Source of the DNA: a virus
Reading direction: 5' to 3' (one strand)
Length of the DNA stretch: 39,082 nucleotides
Virus record (IMG/VR): IMGVR_UViG_3300030419_001555
Coordinates: 1 to 39,082 of that record
A program made the position numbers and the translations under genes. Shown one piece after another: positions 11,738 to 21,728 of the stretch (its first letter is position 1; each line of letters begins with the position of its first letter). The notes below the pieces were generated by a model, which made no database searches, was not told where the DNA came from, and saw nothing but the letters and a program-made list of their open reading frames with translations.

Positions 11738-13507
11738 ATGCCTTTAAATAGCGATAAGTTATACGATAAAATTGATTACCTAAGAATAATCAATAGAGAT
11801 AATCTTCTTGATAGGTCACGTGTAAGAGACATTATGAACGGTGGAGAAGCTGGAGTCAAAGCCTTATTGGGTGATGGTGCTAATGTTGAATACCATCAAT
11901 TACCAGCACCTAATTTATTTTTAACAGCTTTAGATAGATTTGCACAAAAATTAGGTAGAAGCCCTGATTTAAAAATAGATATAATTAATGAAAAAGATTC
12001 ACAACGTGCAAAAAAGAAATCTGAAAAACTAGAACGAATTGTCATGGCTTATGACAAAAATCAAAAATTAAATATGCAATTACCACAAGTTGGTAGATGG
12101 TTACCTGGTTATGGTTTTGTTGTTTGGACTTTAGGGCATAGAAGAGATAAAGATGGTAATCCTTACCCTTATGCAGAATTAAGAGATTCTTTTACTTGTT
12201 ATCCTGGATATTTTGGAAATGACCAACAACCAAAAGAATTAGCAATAATTACAAGAGTTCCACATAAGATACTTGCAGAACAATATCCTAAAGCTAAAAG
12301 CATAATTTATGCAAGAAATACAGATGATGAAGTATCACCGTATTCAGCATTATTAGGTTATGGTGAAAAAATGAATAATTGGTCTTATTCAAATGGTGAT
12401 GGAAAAGTTGTAGTTGAGTATAGAGATGAAGAAGGAACATACGTATTTTTACCTGAAAATAAAAAAATTATAGATTTTATGCCTAACCCTTTAAAGTCAG
12501 GTCCTTGTTTTGTAGTAGCTAAAAGATATGCTTTTGACCAACTACAAAGTCAGTTCCAACACATTACAGGTCTTATGGCTAACATGGCAAAAATTAATAT
12601 TCTTGGAACTATTGCTATGGAAGATGCAGTATTTACAGAAACCAATATTGTTGGTGAAATAGAATCAGGTAAATACAGAAAAGGTAGATATGCAGTTAAC
12701 TACTTAGCACCAGGCTCAAATGTATCAAAACCTGTTAACAATTTACCATATCAATTATTTCAACAAGTAGATAGATTAGAAAGACATTTACGACTAGGAG
12801 CAGCTTATCCTGTATCTGATGATGGACAATCTCCAAATGCATTTGTTACAGGTAGAGGATTAGAAGAACTTGGTCAATCTGCTTCACTTCATGTTAGAGA
12901 ATATCAAACTGTTTTAGCAGACGCTATACAAGAATTAGATTCAAAAAGATTAGAATATGATGAAGAAATGTTTCCAGGCGTAAGAAAACCTATGGCAGGT
13001 TATCATAAAGGAACTGCTTATAAAGAAACATATTCTCCACAATCTGATATAAAACAATTTTACACAACACGAAGAGTGTATGGTGTAATGGCAGGATTTG
13101 ATGAACCGCAAAAAATAATAACAGGACTGCAATTAAAACAACAGGGTATTATTGATACTCAAACATTACAAGAAAATATGGATGGGTTAGATAATATAAC
13201 AAAGATTCAACAAAGAATAAATGCAGAAAAAGCAGAGACAGTTTTATTTGAATCTCTTATGGCACAAGCTGCAGAAGGAAATCCACAAGCTACAATGGCA
13301 GCTATAGAAATAAGAAAGAATCCTTCAAAAATGTCAGAAATATTAGATAAGTTTTACACAGCAGAAGGTGAAGAGCCAACTCCTGAAGAATTAGCAATGA
13401 TGGGAATGGGTGGACCACAAATTCCTACAGGACCTGGAGGTGGATTACCTGGAATAGACCAAGTAATAGGAGCTTTAGGGCAACAAGGAGGACCTCCTAG
13501 TGGATGA
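11738..13507 (+). CDS. Portal protein
   Basis: This 589-aa protein begins directly after the terminase stop, the usual position of the portal, which forms the dodecameric ring at the capsid vertex through which DNA enters and leaves. It starts LNSDKLYDKIDYLRIINRDN, has a central mixed region with FRDS-type beta strands (YAELRDSFTCYPG), long helices (RLERHLRLGAAYPVS, YQTVLADAIQELDSKRLEYDE) and an acidic to Gly/Pro-rich C-terminus (GGLPG...GGPPSG), all usual for portals. Identification rests on position, size and helix pattern rather than one signature motif. Confidence 0.85.
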   Translation: MPLNSDKLYDKIDYLRIINRDNLLDRSRVRDIMNGGEAGVKALLGDGANVEYHQLPAPNLFLTALDRFAQKLGRSPDLKIDIINEKDSQRAKKKSEKLERIVMAYDKNQKLNMQLPQVGRWLPGYGFVVWTLGHRRDKDGNPYPYAELRDSFTCYPGYFGNDQQPKELAIITRVPHKILAEQYPKAKSIIYARNTDDEVSPYSALLGYGEKMNNWSYSNGDGKVVVEYRDEEGTYVFLPENKKIIDFMPNPLKSGPCFVVAKRYAFDQLQSQFQHITGLMANMAKINILGTIAMEDAVFTETNIVGEIESGKYRKGRYAVNYLAPGSNVSKPVNNLPYQLFQQVDRLERHLRLGAAYPVSDDGQSPNAFVTGRGLEELGQSASLHVREYQTVLADAIQELDSKRLEYDEEMFPGVRKPMAGYHKGTAYKETYSPQSDIKQFYTTRRVYGVMAGFDEPQKIITGLQLKQQGIIDTQTLQENMDGLDNITKIQQRINAEKAETVLFESLMAQAAEGNPQATMAAIEIRKNPSKMSEILDKFYTAEGEEPTPEELAMMGMGGPQIPTGPGGGLPGIDQVIGALGQQGGPPSG

Positions 13508-13718
13508 ACAAGAAGTTTTAGTTAGGTTTATGGATATGATTAACCAAGAAGATTGGAATACTGATGTATTTACAGGAGATGCAGAAATACAACCATCAAG
13601 AATAATGATGACAAACTTCCTTACATTACCTACACCTCATCCTGATGTTTTTATAAATATACAATTTGATTATGAATTTAATCCAGAGTTAGGAAATGAG
13701 TTACGTGGCGAAATTTAA
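13500..13718 (+). CDS. 72-aa hypothetical virion-region protein (GTG start)
   Basis: The GTG at 13500 follows GGAGG with an 8-nt spacer and overlaps the portal stop by 8 nt. The acidic protein reads MDEQEVLVRFMDMINQEDWN... and ends PELGNELRGEI. The ribosome binding site lies in the near-palindrome AGGAGG-A-CCTCCT (13486-13498), itself part of the portal coding end. No family is recognised; its place between portal and structural genes suggests a small head or connector protein. Confidence 0.65.
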   Translation: MDEQEVLVRFMDMINQEDWNTDVFTGDAEIQPSRIMMTNFLTLPTPHPDVFINIQFDYEFNPELGNELRGEI

Positions 13719-14091
13719 TAGAGGCAGAAAAAATAAAGATTTAGCAGCAGCAACTGATATGACAGGTGGTGGAGCTTATGCAGACATTGTTGTACCTCCA
13801 CAAGCAGAAGGTGATTCGTTTGGACAAACTAAAGATTTACAAACACAAGTAGATTCTGTAAGTAATCCAGCAGATGCTAATTTAGTAAACGCAGCACGTA
13901 TGATACCACCTTCACCAGTGAATTTAGGTGCAGCAACAAATAAACTAAATGAACCAATTACTTCAGGTATACCATTAGGTGCAGGAGACAATGGTGGATT
14001 AAACATGGGAACAGATACAGTAAGTAACTTTATTAAAGCTGCTAAAATAGAATTTCCTGACCCAATATGGGATGAATTGTTAGATGCGTAA
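13696..14091 (+). CDS. 131-aa hypothetical structural protein
   Basis: The ATG at 13696 lies within the end of the previous gene (23-nt overlap), with TTAGGA upstream. After a basic start (NRGRKNKDLAAATDMTGGG) the protein is low in complexity and rich in Gly, Ala, Asn and Pro, ending with a short acidic helix (FPDPIWDELLDA). It looks mostly disordered with a C-terminal docking peptide. Its TAA overlaps the giant gene's ATG (TAATG), so the two are coupled. A chaperone or linker for the giant protein is possible, by inference. Confidence 0.65.
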   Translation: MSYVAKFNRGRKNKDLAAATDMTGGGAYADIVVPPQAEGDSFGQTKDLQTQVDSVSNPADANLVNAARMIPPSPVNLGAATNKLNEPITSGIPLGAGDNGGLNMGTDTVSNFIKAAKIEFPDPIWDELLDA

Positions 14092-17000
14092 TGTATTACC
14101 GCACAAATTTTAATTTACCATTACACAAAGAATCTTTAGCATCTTTTAATTCTTTAAATAACGAACAAATAAATTCTTTTAGAAGAAGCATTACGCCTGA
14201 GTTAGCAGAAAAAATATTATCTATAGCTAAAGCATATCCAACATTAGATAAAAGATTAGCAGTATATACAGGATTATATGGATTAGAAGCAGATGATGAT
14301 TTAATATTACGACTTGCACAAAAACAACAAAATGCATTAGAAAAACAACAAAGAAGTGTTAGGCAGAGTCAAGTTGGTTGGGGTAAAAGAGCAACGCAGT
14401 TAGGATTTTTAGCATTAGATGCACCATTTCAAAACATATCACAAAATTTTAAATCTACTGTTGTAGCAGCACAAGAAACAGGAATGCCTGTAGGAAAAGC
14501 AGTAGCTAAAAACTTACTTACAGCATTTAGTCCATCAGTAGAATTTTCAGATAAAGCTAGAGAATCATTATTAGGAGAAGAATTTGCTGAAACATACAGG
14601 GCAACTAAAGAAGCATATGGTCCTACAGAATGGAGAAGAGCTAGAGAACAACAGAAAGCAGGTAATCCTTTAAATTTAGGAACAGGTATTTTACCTAATT
14701 CTATGGATTTACAAGATACAGAAGTATATAGAAAAGAAATAAAATTAGGTAAGACACCATTAGAAGCGTATACGATTGCTGAACAAACTTATGGAAAACC
14801 AATAACAGATGAATTTGAAAAAGATGAATATAGATATAAATATACAACACCACAAGGAGAAAGAGTTCCTATATCACCTGGAAGAGTTGTTGCAGGACAA
14901 TTCAGTAAAGAATCTGACGTATCGTATGCAATAGTAAGTACGATAATTGATGGTGCTTTTAGATTGGGTGCAGACCCAATAAATATTTTATTAGGTTACG
15001 GTGCAGGAGTTAAAACTGCAGCTAGAACTGTTGTAACACAAGCTGCTGTAGATGATTTTATAAGAAATACTCCAACTATAGCTAGAGCATTAAAAACTTT
15101 AAAACCTACTAAAGGAGGAAGAGAAGCTAGAGCATTAACATTTGGAAAAACAGCAAATCAAATACTTGATACAAAATGGGGAGATGAATTTGTAGATGCT
15201 ATGACTCAAAACACTTCTGTAGCTAGATTACGAATGATACCTGGTTTTAAAAAACTTGACCCTAGAGTTTTAGATTATTTAGCAAAAGTAGGTGACAAAA
15301 ATATAATGAGAGAATCACTTAGAAGTTTAATGAGACAAGGTGATTTTTCAGAACTTATGGTTGCACCATACTCAGGTGCTTTTGTTGGAGATGAAATAAG
15401 ATTAGCTGCACAAAATGCACCATTAACAAAATTACCAATGCGTAAAAGTTTAGTAGGTGAAGCATCAGACGCATTAGCTAAAAGATTAGGTGGAAGTACA
15501 GACGTTGCACCACTAAGAAGAACAGTTGGTGCGTTTATGGGTAAAATGAAAAACGACCCATTTGCTGGTTTAGTAGGAATGGGAAGTCAATTAATGTATA
15601 GCCTTCCTTTAAAAACAAGAAGATTATTTGATTTAGCACCTGATAAATATGCAGCAATAACACAAATTACAGAAACAATAAACAACATAGAAGGCTCTTT
15701 AGTCGCTATGGGAGAAAAAGAACCTGTAAGAGATTTATTTATAAAAGAATTATTAGAATCAAAAAATCAACAAGATGTTGTTAATGTTGTCGAAAAACTA
15801 AATGAAAGAATTGCAAAATTTGTAGTAAAAAATAATCCTGATTTAGCTGAAGACCCAGATGCACTTGAAGAAATGATAAGAGTTTCAAAGGTGGTATCTA
15901 ATACTTTAGAAACTAAAAAATATTTTTATGATGCAGATGGAGTAGCATTATCGTTTCCAGGAACTAAAATTGAATATTTAGCTGATGCAGTTCAAAAAGC
16001 TGATGGTACTTTCCAAAGTAAAACAGTAGCTGCACCTACAGCTTTAACTATGTCTCAGTTTGCAGAACATTTTGTTCCTTTAATTGATTATCAAGAATTA
16101 GCTAAAGCAGGTAAAAGATTTAATAGATTAGTTGGACCTAGTGGAAGTAGATTAAAATCTGTTATGTGGCATGACCCTAAAAAATCTGCTTTTTCTAAAA
16201 TTAATCAACAGTTTTTTAAAGTTCCTAGAAAAGCATTTGTACCTGACCCTTCAAGAGGCGGAAGAGTATCATTATCTCCACCAGGAAACGTAGATTACGT
16301 ATATAACGATATTTTTATGCAGAGAGTATTAAAACCATCATGGATGTTACGTTTAGCATTAGCGTTAAGAGTTCCACCTGAAGAATCAGTTCGTATAGCA
16401 TTTTATGGAGGACCTAATGTATTTTCACATCCTTTACTTTTAACTTCATTAAAAAGTGATATTGGACGTAAAGGTAAAACTGTTGTACAGATGCAAGGAA
16501 GTCTAGGAGAACAATTTTTTGCTACAAAAATATTTAATGAAGAAGCAGAGATGATAGCTGAAATGGTTGGTAATAAAGATATGGTAGATGCTATTACTAA
16601 TTTAAAATACGAACAAATTGAAAAATCAATTAAACATTTACGATTAAATGTAAATACAGCAGGAGAAGTAGGCGATTCTTATTTAGCATCTTTTTTACGT
16701 GGCGACAATATGACAGATTATGCTTTTGACGAAATAATTGGTGAATTACCTAAATTAAAAAAACAAAGAGTTACTGACCGTAATGTTAGATTAATGGCTG
16801 AAGATATAGTGAGTTGGGAGTTAGAAGAAATTGAAAATGCTGTTTTAAAAATTGATGGTACAACATTAGAAGGTGCTGCTGTTTCAGTTGCACCGTATAA
16901 AAGTTTAAAAACAACAATAGATAAAGCAGAAGAAGGTTTTCAACAAACTATAGAACAATATTTATCACAACCAAATGTGATGAAAGCATTACAAAAAGAA

Positions 17001-20000
17001 AATCATGTATTACAAGTTACAAGAAATTTTGCAGGAGATGTAACACAAGGAGAAGCATTAGTTCCTCCTACATTAATTGATTTAAATGTAGGGATTGTAA
17101 ACAAAACTGTTAATAATATGACTCTTGAACAAGCTAAAGATACTTTAATAAACTCTTTATCAATAGCTATCAAAAGCCATGAAAGATATGTTTACCCTAC
17201 TATACCTATGGTAAATGCATTAAAGAGAGATAAGTTATATAAATTAATAGATTTACGTGGTCAAATACCAAGAATAAGAGTTTATGACGGTATAGATAAT
17301 ATAAATATTGATTCTGTAGTAAGAAAAGAAATTCTTGAAGCTATGTTTGAAAGTAATTTTAATACAGCAAAACTAATTATGAAGAAAAAAGGTGGCTATG
17401 CACAAGCTGCACCATCAGGAACTATTTTTAATGGTGACCCTATGTATATACAAGCTATGTCAAATCAAACTTTATTACAAAGATTTTTACCTGGTAAAAG
17501 TCGAAAATCAAAAGATGAAATGTATTTAATGGCTAAGAAACATAAAAATACAGGTTCTGATGTAATACAAGAAGAATGGTGGTACGGATTTATTGAAGAT
17601 TTATTTAGTGTAGCAAAAGACCCTGCATATGTAATGGTAGCTAAAGATGGTGTTGAAAATGCAGTTGAGTATTTTACAAAAAATCCTAATGGTAAACAAT
17701 ACATACAAGATTTAATACAACAAAGTGATGAGCCAGAAGTAAGAAGAATATTAGAAAAAGAATCAGAACTTAAAAAATGGTTACAAGCTATTAATTACGA
17801 TATTGCAAGATTACAAGGAAATCCTTCAAGAAAAATTAGAAGAGGAAACAGAGGAATATCTCAAAGACAAGCTAGAGAAATAATACATAATGCAGAAGGA
17901 GAAATGATTCTTCCTGATTATGAAGCAGATTTATCATTAGGTTCACAACAAGTTAAAGAATTTATTGCTAATAGTGGATATTTAAATGGAGAAGATTGGC
18001 TTGAAATGGCACAAAAATATGCTGTTCAAAATAATAGAACAAGAAGTTATTATGGAAAATTTTATAAAAAAGTTAAAAAAGAATTTAATAAAGACATTGT
18101 TGAAAACGGATTAGGACCTAGAGAACAAGCATATCTTAAATCAGGATATGATTTTAACAAAGGTGCAACATATGAATCATCAATGGAGAAATGGGATAAA
18201 TTATTAGAAGCAGGATATAGAAACTTATTAGCAAAACCTTCTGATTGGTTAAATAGAGACCCAATGTTTAGATGGTCTTTTTATACAGAAGCACCAAATT
18301 TTATACCTACGTTTGATGAAAAAACAACAAAAGAATTTTTAGTAGGTGCAAAACCTTGGATTGAAGGTAGTCAAATGTGGGATGATATAGTCCGTGCATC
18401 AAAAATACCTAAAATAAAAGAAGAAGTAAGTGTTACTAGCCTTGAACAAGCAGAGACGTTATTAAAATATAAAGCATTAGAAAATGTAAAAGACTTACTG
18501 TATGCAAGTTCTGACAGACATGTATTGTCTGATGTTATGGCTACGTATGTTCCATTTCCTGAAATATGGCAAGAAGTTGCAAAGACATGGGGTAAATTAA
18601 CAATAGATAATCCACAAAAATTTAACAGAACACGTATAGCTATAGACGCAGGTAAAGAATCAAAACCTTGGGATACGCACAATGCTTTCTTTGAAACAGA
18701 CCCTGTAACAGGAGAATTAATGTTTAATTGGGTTGATGTTGCTAATGTAATGACATTTGGTGTAGCATCCATTCCAGGACAAATGGGATTTGCACCTGTG
18801 CAGTCAGCTTTATTAGGAGAAGATTTAAGAGACGAAGGTGTAAAAGTAAGACCATATGGATTCTTAGAAGGTTTGAACTTAGTAGCAGCTAATGGTTTTT
18901 CACCTGGTTTTGGTCCTAATGTACAAATGGCTTACAAAGTATTTACAAAATATTTTCCTACACCAAAATGGTTAGATGATTTTATTTTAGGAAACTTTAA
19001 TGCACCTGGCGGTGGTTTTAATATTGCTGATGAATTACCAGGTTGGGCGAAAGATATTATATTAAAACAACCATTTATGGGTGATGGTGCTGCTTCAGAA
19101 GAAATGGAAGCATCAGTAGCTGCAACAGTAATGGATATATATACTATGTATTACTATGCAGGTAAATGGACGCCTGATGATACTGAATCACAAAAAGCAG
19201 CATTAATAGAAGCTATGGATGCAGCATCAAAACATTGGATTATTAGAGGAATGGCTAAAGGTGCTTTTCCTACAGCTATACAACCACGTTATGAATTAAA
19301 AGATAAAAATGGTACTTGGTGGGGAATACAGGTATTAGCACAAAAATATCAACAGATGCTAGAAAATAATGACTTTGATTATTTTGTAACATCACAACAA
19401 TTTATTACTAGATTTGGTATTAACCCAATACCATTAAGACAAGCAACTACTGAAAAGAAAGGTAGATTTCCTGCTAGAAAAGAATCATTTAAATTTTGGC
19501 AACAAACTGAAAATAAACAATTAATAGAGGAATATCCACAAACAGCTATATATATAAAAATGGATAGTTGGGATGATGAATTTTCATACCCTGCATTCTT
19601 AGAAGGTTCTGAAACATTAGACCCACAAGACTATAGAAGAGCATTACAACAAACACTTCTACAATTTGAGTTAGAGGAATACAGACAGGATTTAGTAAAT
19701 GACCCATCAATGACTGACGCTGCTAGAAGAGAAGCATATACATCAAAAAAGAATAAATTAGTTGACGAATACAAAATGATTCCATATGGAAACATAGGTA
19801 ATGCAATTATTAGAGCAGAACAAGATTATGTAATGCAAGAATTTAGAATGTGGGAAGACAATGAAATATTAAAAAATTCTGCTGAATATAAACCTCTTAA
19901 ATTATTCTTAGATAAATATGATGAAGCAATAAATGTAGTATTAAACGGTGGTACTTTTACTGTGGGAGATGAGAGCTATACTGTATATGGTAGTGGTGTT

Positions 20001-20180
20001 AAAAATAAGACTGCTGCAAACTTAAAAGGTAGTAACGAAAATACTGCAGCTATAAGGATATTGTTAGATAAATATGCTAGACAATTAGCTAATGAGTATA
20101 AAGATACTAACTTTATAGACATGTATTTAGGTAACTTTTGGAAAGAGCTAGATAACAGAAGATATGAGAAGGATTTTTAA
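14091..20180 (+). CDS. Giant 2029-aa putative internal virion/ejection protein
   Basis: One uninterrupted frame of 2029 codons. The N-terminus is helical (SLNNEQINSFRRSITPELAEKIL), then come RLGADPINILLGYGAGVKTAA (about 289-309) and long alternating helical stretches; the last third has ASSDRHVLSDVMATYVPFPE and IWQEVAKTWGKL followed by aromatic-rich segments. I recall 'YVPFPExWxEVxxTW'-like strings in very large structural proteins of marine and actinobacterial phages. No polymerase, helicase or transglycosylase motif was found. Its size and place between portal and scaffold suggest an internal core protein ejected with the DNA, or an unusual tape-measure equivalent. The exact role is unknown. 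Confidence 0.75.
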   Translation: MYYRTNFNLPLHKESLASFNSLNNEQINSFRRSITPELAEKILSIAKAYPTLDKRLAVYTGLYGLEADDDLILRLAQKQQNALEKQQRSVRQSQVGWGKRATQLGFLALDAPFQNISQNFKSTVVAAQETGMPVGKAVAKNLLTAFSPSVEFSDKARESLLGEEFAETYRATKEAYGPTEWRRAREQQKAGNPLNLGTGILPNSMDLQDTEVYRKEIKLGKTPLEAYTIAEQTYGKPITDEFEKDEYRYKYTTPQGERVPISPGRVVAGQFSKESDVSYAIVSTIIDGAFRLGADPINILLGYGAGVKTAARTVVTQAAVDDFIRNTPTIARALKTLKPTKGGREARALTFGKTANQILDTKWGDEFVDAMTQNTSVARLRMIPGFKKLDPRVLDYLAKVGDKNIMRESLRSLMRQGDFSELMVAPYSGAFVGDEIRLAAQNAPLTKLPMRKSLVGEASDALAKRLGGSTDVAPLRRTVGAFMGKMKNDPFAGLVGMGSQLMYSLPLKTRRLFDLAPDKYAAITQITETINNIEGSLVAMGEKEPVRDLFIKELLESKNQQDVVNVVEKLNERIAKFVVKNNPDLAEDPDALEEMIRVSKVVSNTLETKKYFYDADGVALSFPGTKIEYLADAVQKADGTFQSKTVAAPTALTMSQFAEHFVPLIDYQELAKAGKRFNRLVGPSGSRLKSVMWHDPKKSAFSKINQQFFKVPRKAFVPDPSRGGRVSLSPPGNVDYVYNDIFMQRVLKPSWMLRLALALRVPPEESVRIAFYGGPNVFSHPLLLTSLKSDIGRKGKTVVQMQGSLGEQFFATKIFNEEAEMIAEMVGNKDMVDAITNLKYEQIEKSIKHLRLNVNTAGEVGDSYLASFLRGDNMTDYAFDEIIGELPKLKKQRVTDRNVRLMAEDIVSWELEEIENAVLKIDGTTLEGAAVSVAPYKSLKTTIDKAEEGFQQTIEQYLSQPNVMKALQKENHVLQVTRNFAGDVTQGEALVPPTLIDLNVGIVNKTVNNMTLEQAKDTLINSLSIAIKSHERYVYPTIPMVNALKRDKLYKLIDLRGQIPRIRVYDGIDNINIDSVVRKEILEAMFESNFNTAKLIMKKKGGYAQAAPSGTIFNGDPMYIQAMSNQTLLQRFLPGKSRKSKDEMYLMAKKHKNTGSDVIQEEWWYGFIEDLFSVAKDPAYVMVAKDGVENAVEYFTKNPNGKQYIQDLIQQSDEPEVRRILEKESELKKWLQAINYDIARLQGNPSRKIRRGNRGISQRQAREIIHNAEGEMILPDYEADLSLGSQQVKEFIANSGYLNGEDWLEMAQKYAVQNNRTRSYYGKFYKKVKKEFNKDIVENGLGPREQAYLKSGYDFNKGATYESSMEKWDKLLEAGYRNLLAKPSDWLNRDPMFRWSFYTEAPNFIPTFDEKTTKEFLVGAKPWIEGSQMWDDIVRASKIPKIKEEVSVTSLEQAETLLKYKALENVKDLLYASSDRHVLSDVMATYVPFPEIWQEVAKTWGKLTIDNPQKFNRTRIAIDAGKESKPWDTHNAFFETDPVTGELMFNWVDVANVMTFGVASIPGQMGFAPVQSALLGEDLRDEGVKVRPYGFLEGLNLVAANGFSPGFGPNVQMAYKVFTKYFPTPKWLDDFILGNFNAPGGGFNIADELPGWAKDIILKQPFMGDGAASEEMEASVAATVMDIYTMYYYAGKWTPDDTESQKAALIEAMDAASKHWIIRGMAKGAFPTAIQPRYELKDKNGTWWGIQVLAQKYQQMLENNDFDYFVTSQQFITRFGINPIPLRQATTEKKGRFPARKESFKFWQQTENKQLIEEYPQTAIYIKMDSWDDEFSYPAFLEGSETLDPQDYRRALQQTLLQFELEEYRQDLVNDPSMTDAARREAYTSKKNKLVDEYKMIPYGNIGNAIIRAEQDYVMQEFRMWEDNEILKNSAEYKPLKLFLDKYDEAINVVLNGGTFTVGDESYTVYGSGVKNKTAANLKGSNENTAAIRILLDKYARQLANEYKDTNFIDMYLGNFWKELDNRRYEKDF

Positions 20181-21728
20181 ATGAGTCAATACTTAGATGA
20201 GAAAACGTTAGAAGATATACAAAACTATCTTGCGGGAATAGATGAATCACAAACTTATGCAGATTTCCAACAAGAACAAGGTATACAAAATTTCTTAGTA
20301 GAAATAACTAAAAACATACAAATACCGTTAAGAAAAGAAGTAGACGGTAAATATGTTGGTGTTGAAGTTTATAGTTTGCTTGATATTATATCAGGAAATA
20401 CAGATTTTGATTTAACAACAGGAACAGGCGATTATTATGACAAATTTCAAGATGCAAGTTTACAAATAGCTAATGCTAATGATATGCAAACATATGTTGA
20501 CAGTGTTGCTAATTATTTAGAACTTTTAATAAATCCACAAACAGATATTAATAATGTAACTGTAAGTCTTATTCCAGAAACAGGTAGTCAAGACCCTGTA
20601 CAAGCCGCTTCTCAACAAATAAAAACAGATATGAAAGATATTTTTGATTTAGTTAATTCTTGGACACAAGGAACTGTTGAACTTGAAAATGGTGAAACAA
20701 AAGTATTTACTGAAGATAATCGTAAAATAGGTGGGTTATTTCCAGGTATACAGTTAACACGAGATGCTGAAACAGGTGAAGTAGTAAGAGGTTCAAGTGA
20801 ATTTTATACAGGATATAACATTACTATTGATGACAAAAATCAATATGTTAGATACGAAGTAGACCCTACAACAGGAGACCCAATATTAGAATTAGTTAGA
20901 GATGAAAATGGTAATCCTATAAAGCCATGGTTTACACGTGGTTCTGCGGCAGAAGCATTTATTGGAATGTCACCTACTGAAATATTTAATATGCAACAAC
21001 AATTAGCTGCTGCAGGATTAGATTTATCATCTTATAATTTTGTTCCAGGAGAAATAGACTTTTCAACAACAGAAAATGAAATAGGATTTTTAGCAGATTT
21101 AATGACACAAGCAAATGATATGCAATGGTTAGCACCAAATATGCAATATATAGATAAAGAAGCACCAACAATATTAGGTCAATTATCACCATTTCTTAAA
21201 TTAAGAGAAGAAGATATGTTACTTTCAGGTACTGCTTTAGACCCAAAATTTCAAAAATCATTAGAACAATACGGAAAAGAAGTTTTACCTCCTTCAGATG
21301 TAGAAGTAAAACAAGCTATAGATGGTTTATTTGCATCTAAAGGATTAACAGCAACTGCTGCAGATTATAAAAAATATGGAGAAATATTAGCAGATTTACA
21401 ATCACAAGCAGCCGCAAGAGAAATACAAATAAAACAAAATCAAATGTCATTAAATGACATAATAGGTTTATCTACAGGAGAATATACAAGAACTCCTGGA
21501 CAAGGATTCCGTGATATAAAATTTAATGTTAAATTACCTACACCTGAAGAAGCTAGAAGTAAATTAGGAAAGCCTATGCTTACTCCTATAAATGTAGCTC
21601 AGGAATTAAATAATCAATTTGAAAAACTAGAAGCTGGTAAAATATCAGCAGTATCTGAAATGGCAGGTAGAAGAGCTTTAGCAAATAGTTTTAGAGATAA
21701 CTTTTTAGCTTTTGAGGAGAGTTGGTAA
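20181..21728 (+). CDS. 515-aa putative virion protein
   Basis: The gene starts immediately after the giant gene stop, with AAGGA seven bases upstream. The protein is acidic and Gln/Asn-rich, with an N-terminal helix (LDEKTLEDIQNYLAGIDES), a beta-rich centre (YVRYEVDPTTGDPILELVRD) and a C-terminal helical end. Repeated short motifs such as LPTPEEARSKLGKPMLTP suggest linkers. No family is recognised. It is embedded in the block of large structural proteins and overlaps the lysozyme-like gene by one base (TAATG), so it is likely a virion component. Confidence 0.65.
   Translation: MSQYLDEKTLEDIQNYLAGIDESQTYADFQQEQGIQNFLVEITKNIQIPLRKEVDGKYVGVEVYSLLDIISGNTDFDLTTGTGDYYDKFQDASLQIANANDMQTYVDSVANYLELLINPQTDINNVTVSLIPETGSQDPVQAASQQIKTDMKDIFDLVNSWTQGTVELENGETKVFTEDNRKIGGLFPGIQLTRDAETGEVVRGSSEFYTGYNITIDDKNQYVRYEVDPTTGDPILELVRDENGNPIKPWFTRGSAAEAFIGMSPTEIFNMQQQLAAAGLDLSSYNFVPGEIDFSTTENEIGFLADLMTQANDMQWLAPNMQYIDKEAPTILGQLSPFLKLREEDMLLSGTALDPKFQKSLEQYGKEVLPPSDVEVKQAIDGLFASKGLTATAADYKKYGEILADLQSQAAAREIQIKQNQMSLNDIIGLSTGEYTRTPGQGFRDIKFNVKLPTPEEARSKLGKPMLTPINVAQELNNQFEKLEAGKISAVSEMAGRRALANSFRDNFLAFEESW

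Noticed and set aside
14091-20180. Virion RNA polymerase as identity of the 2029-aa protein
   Set aside because: No DxDxD or N4-type polymerase motifs were found on reading the sequence.
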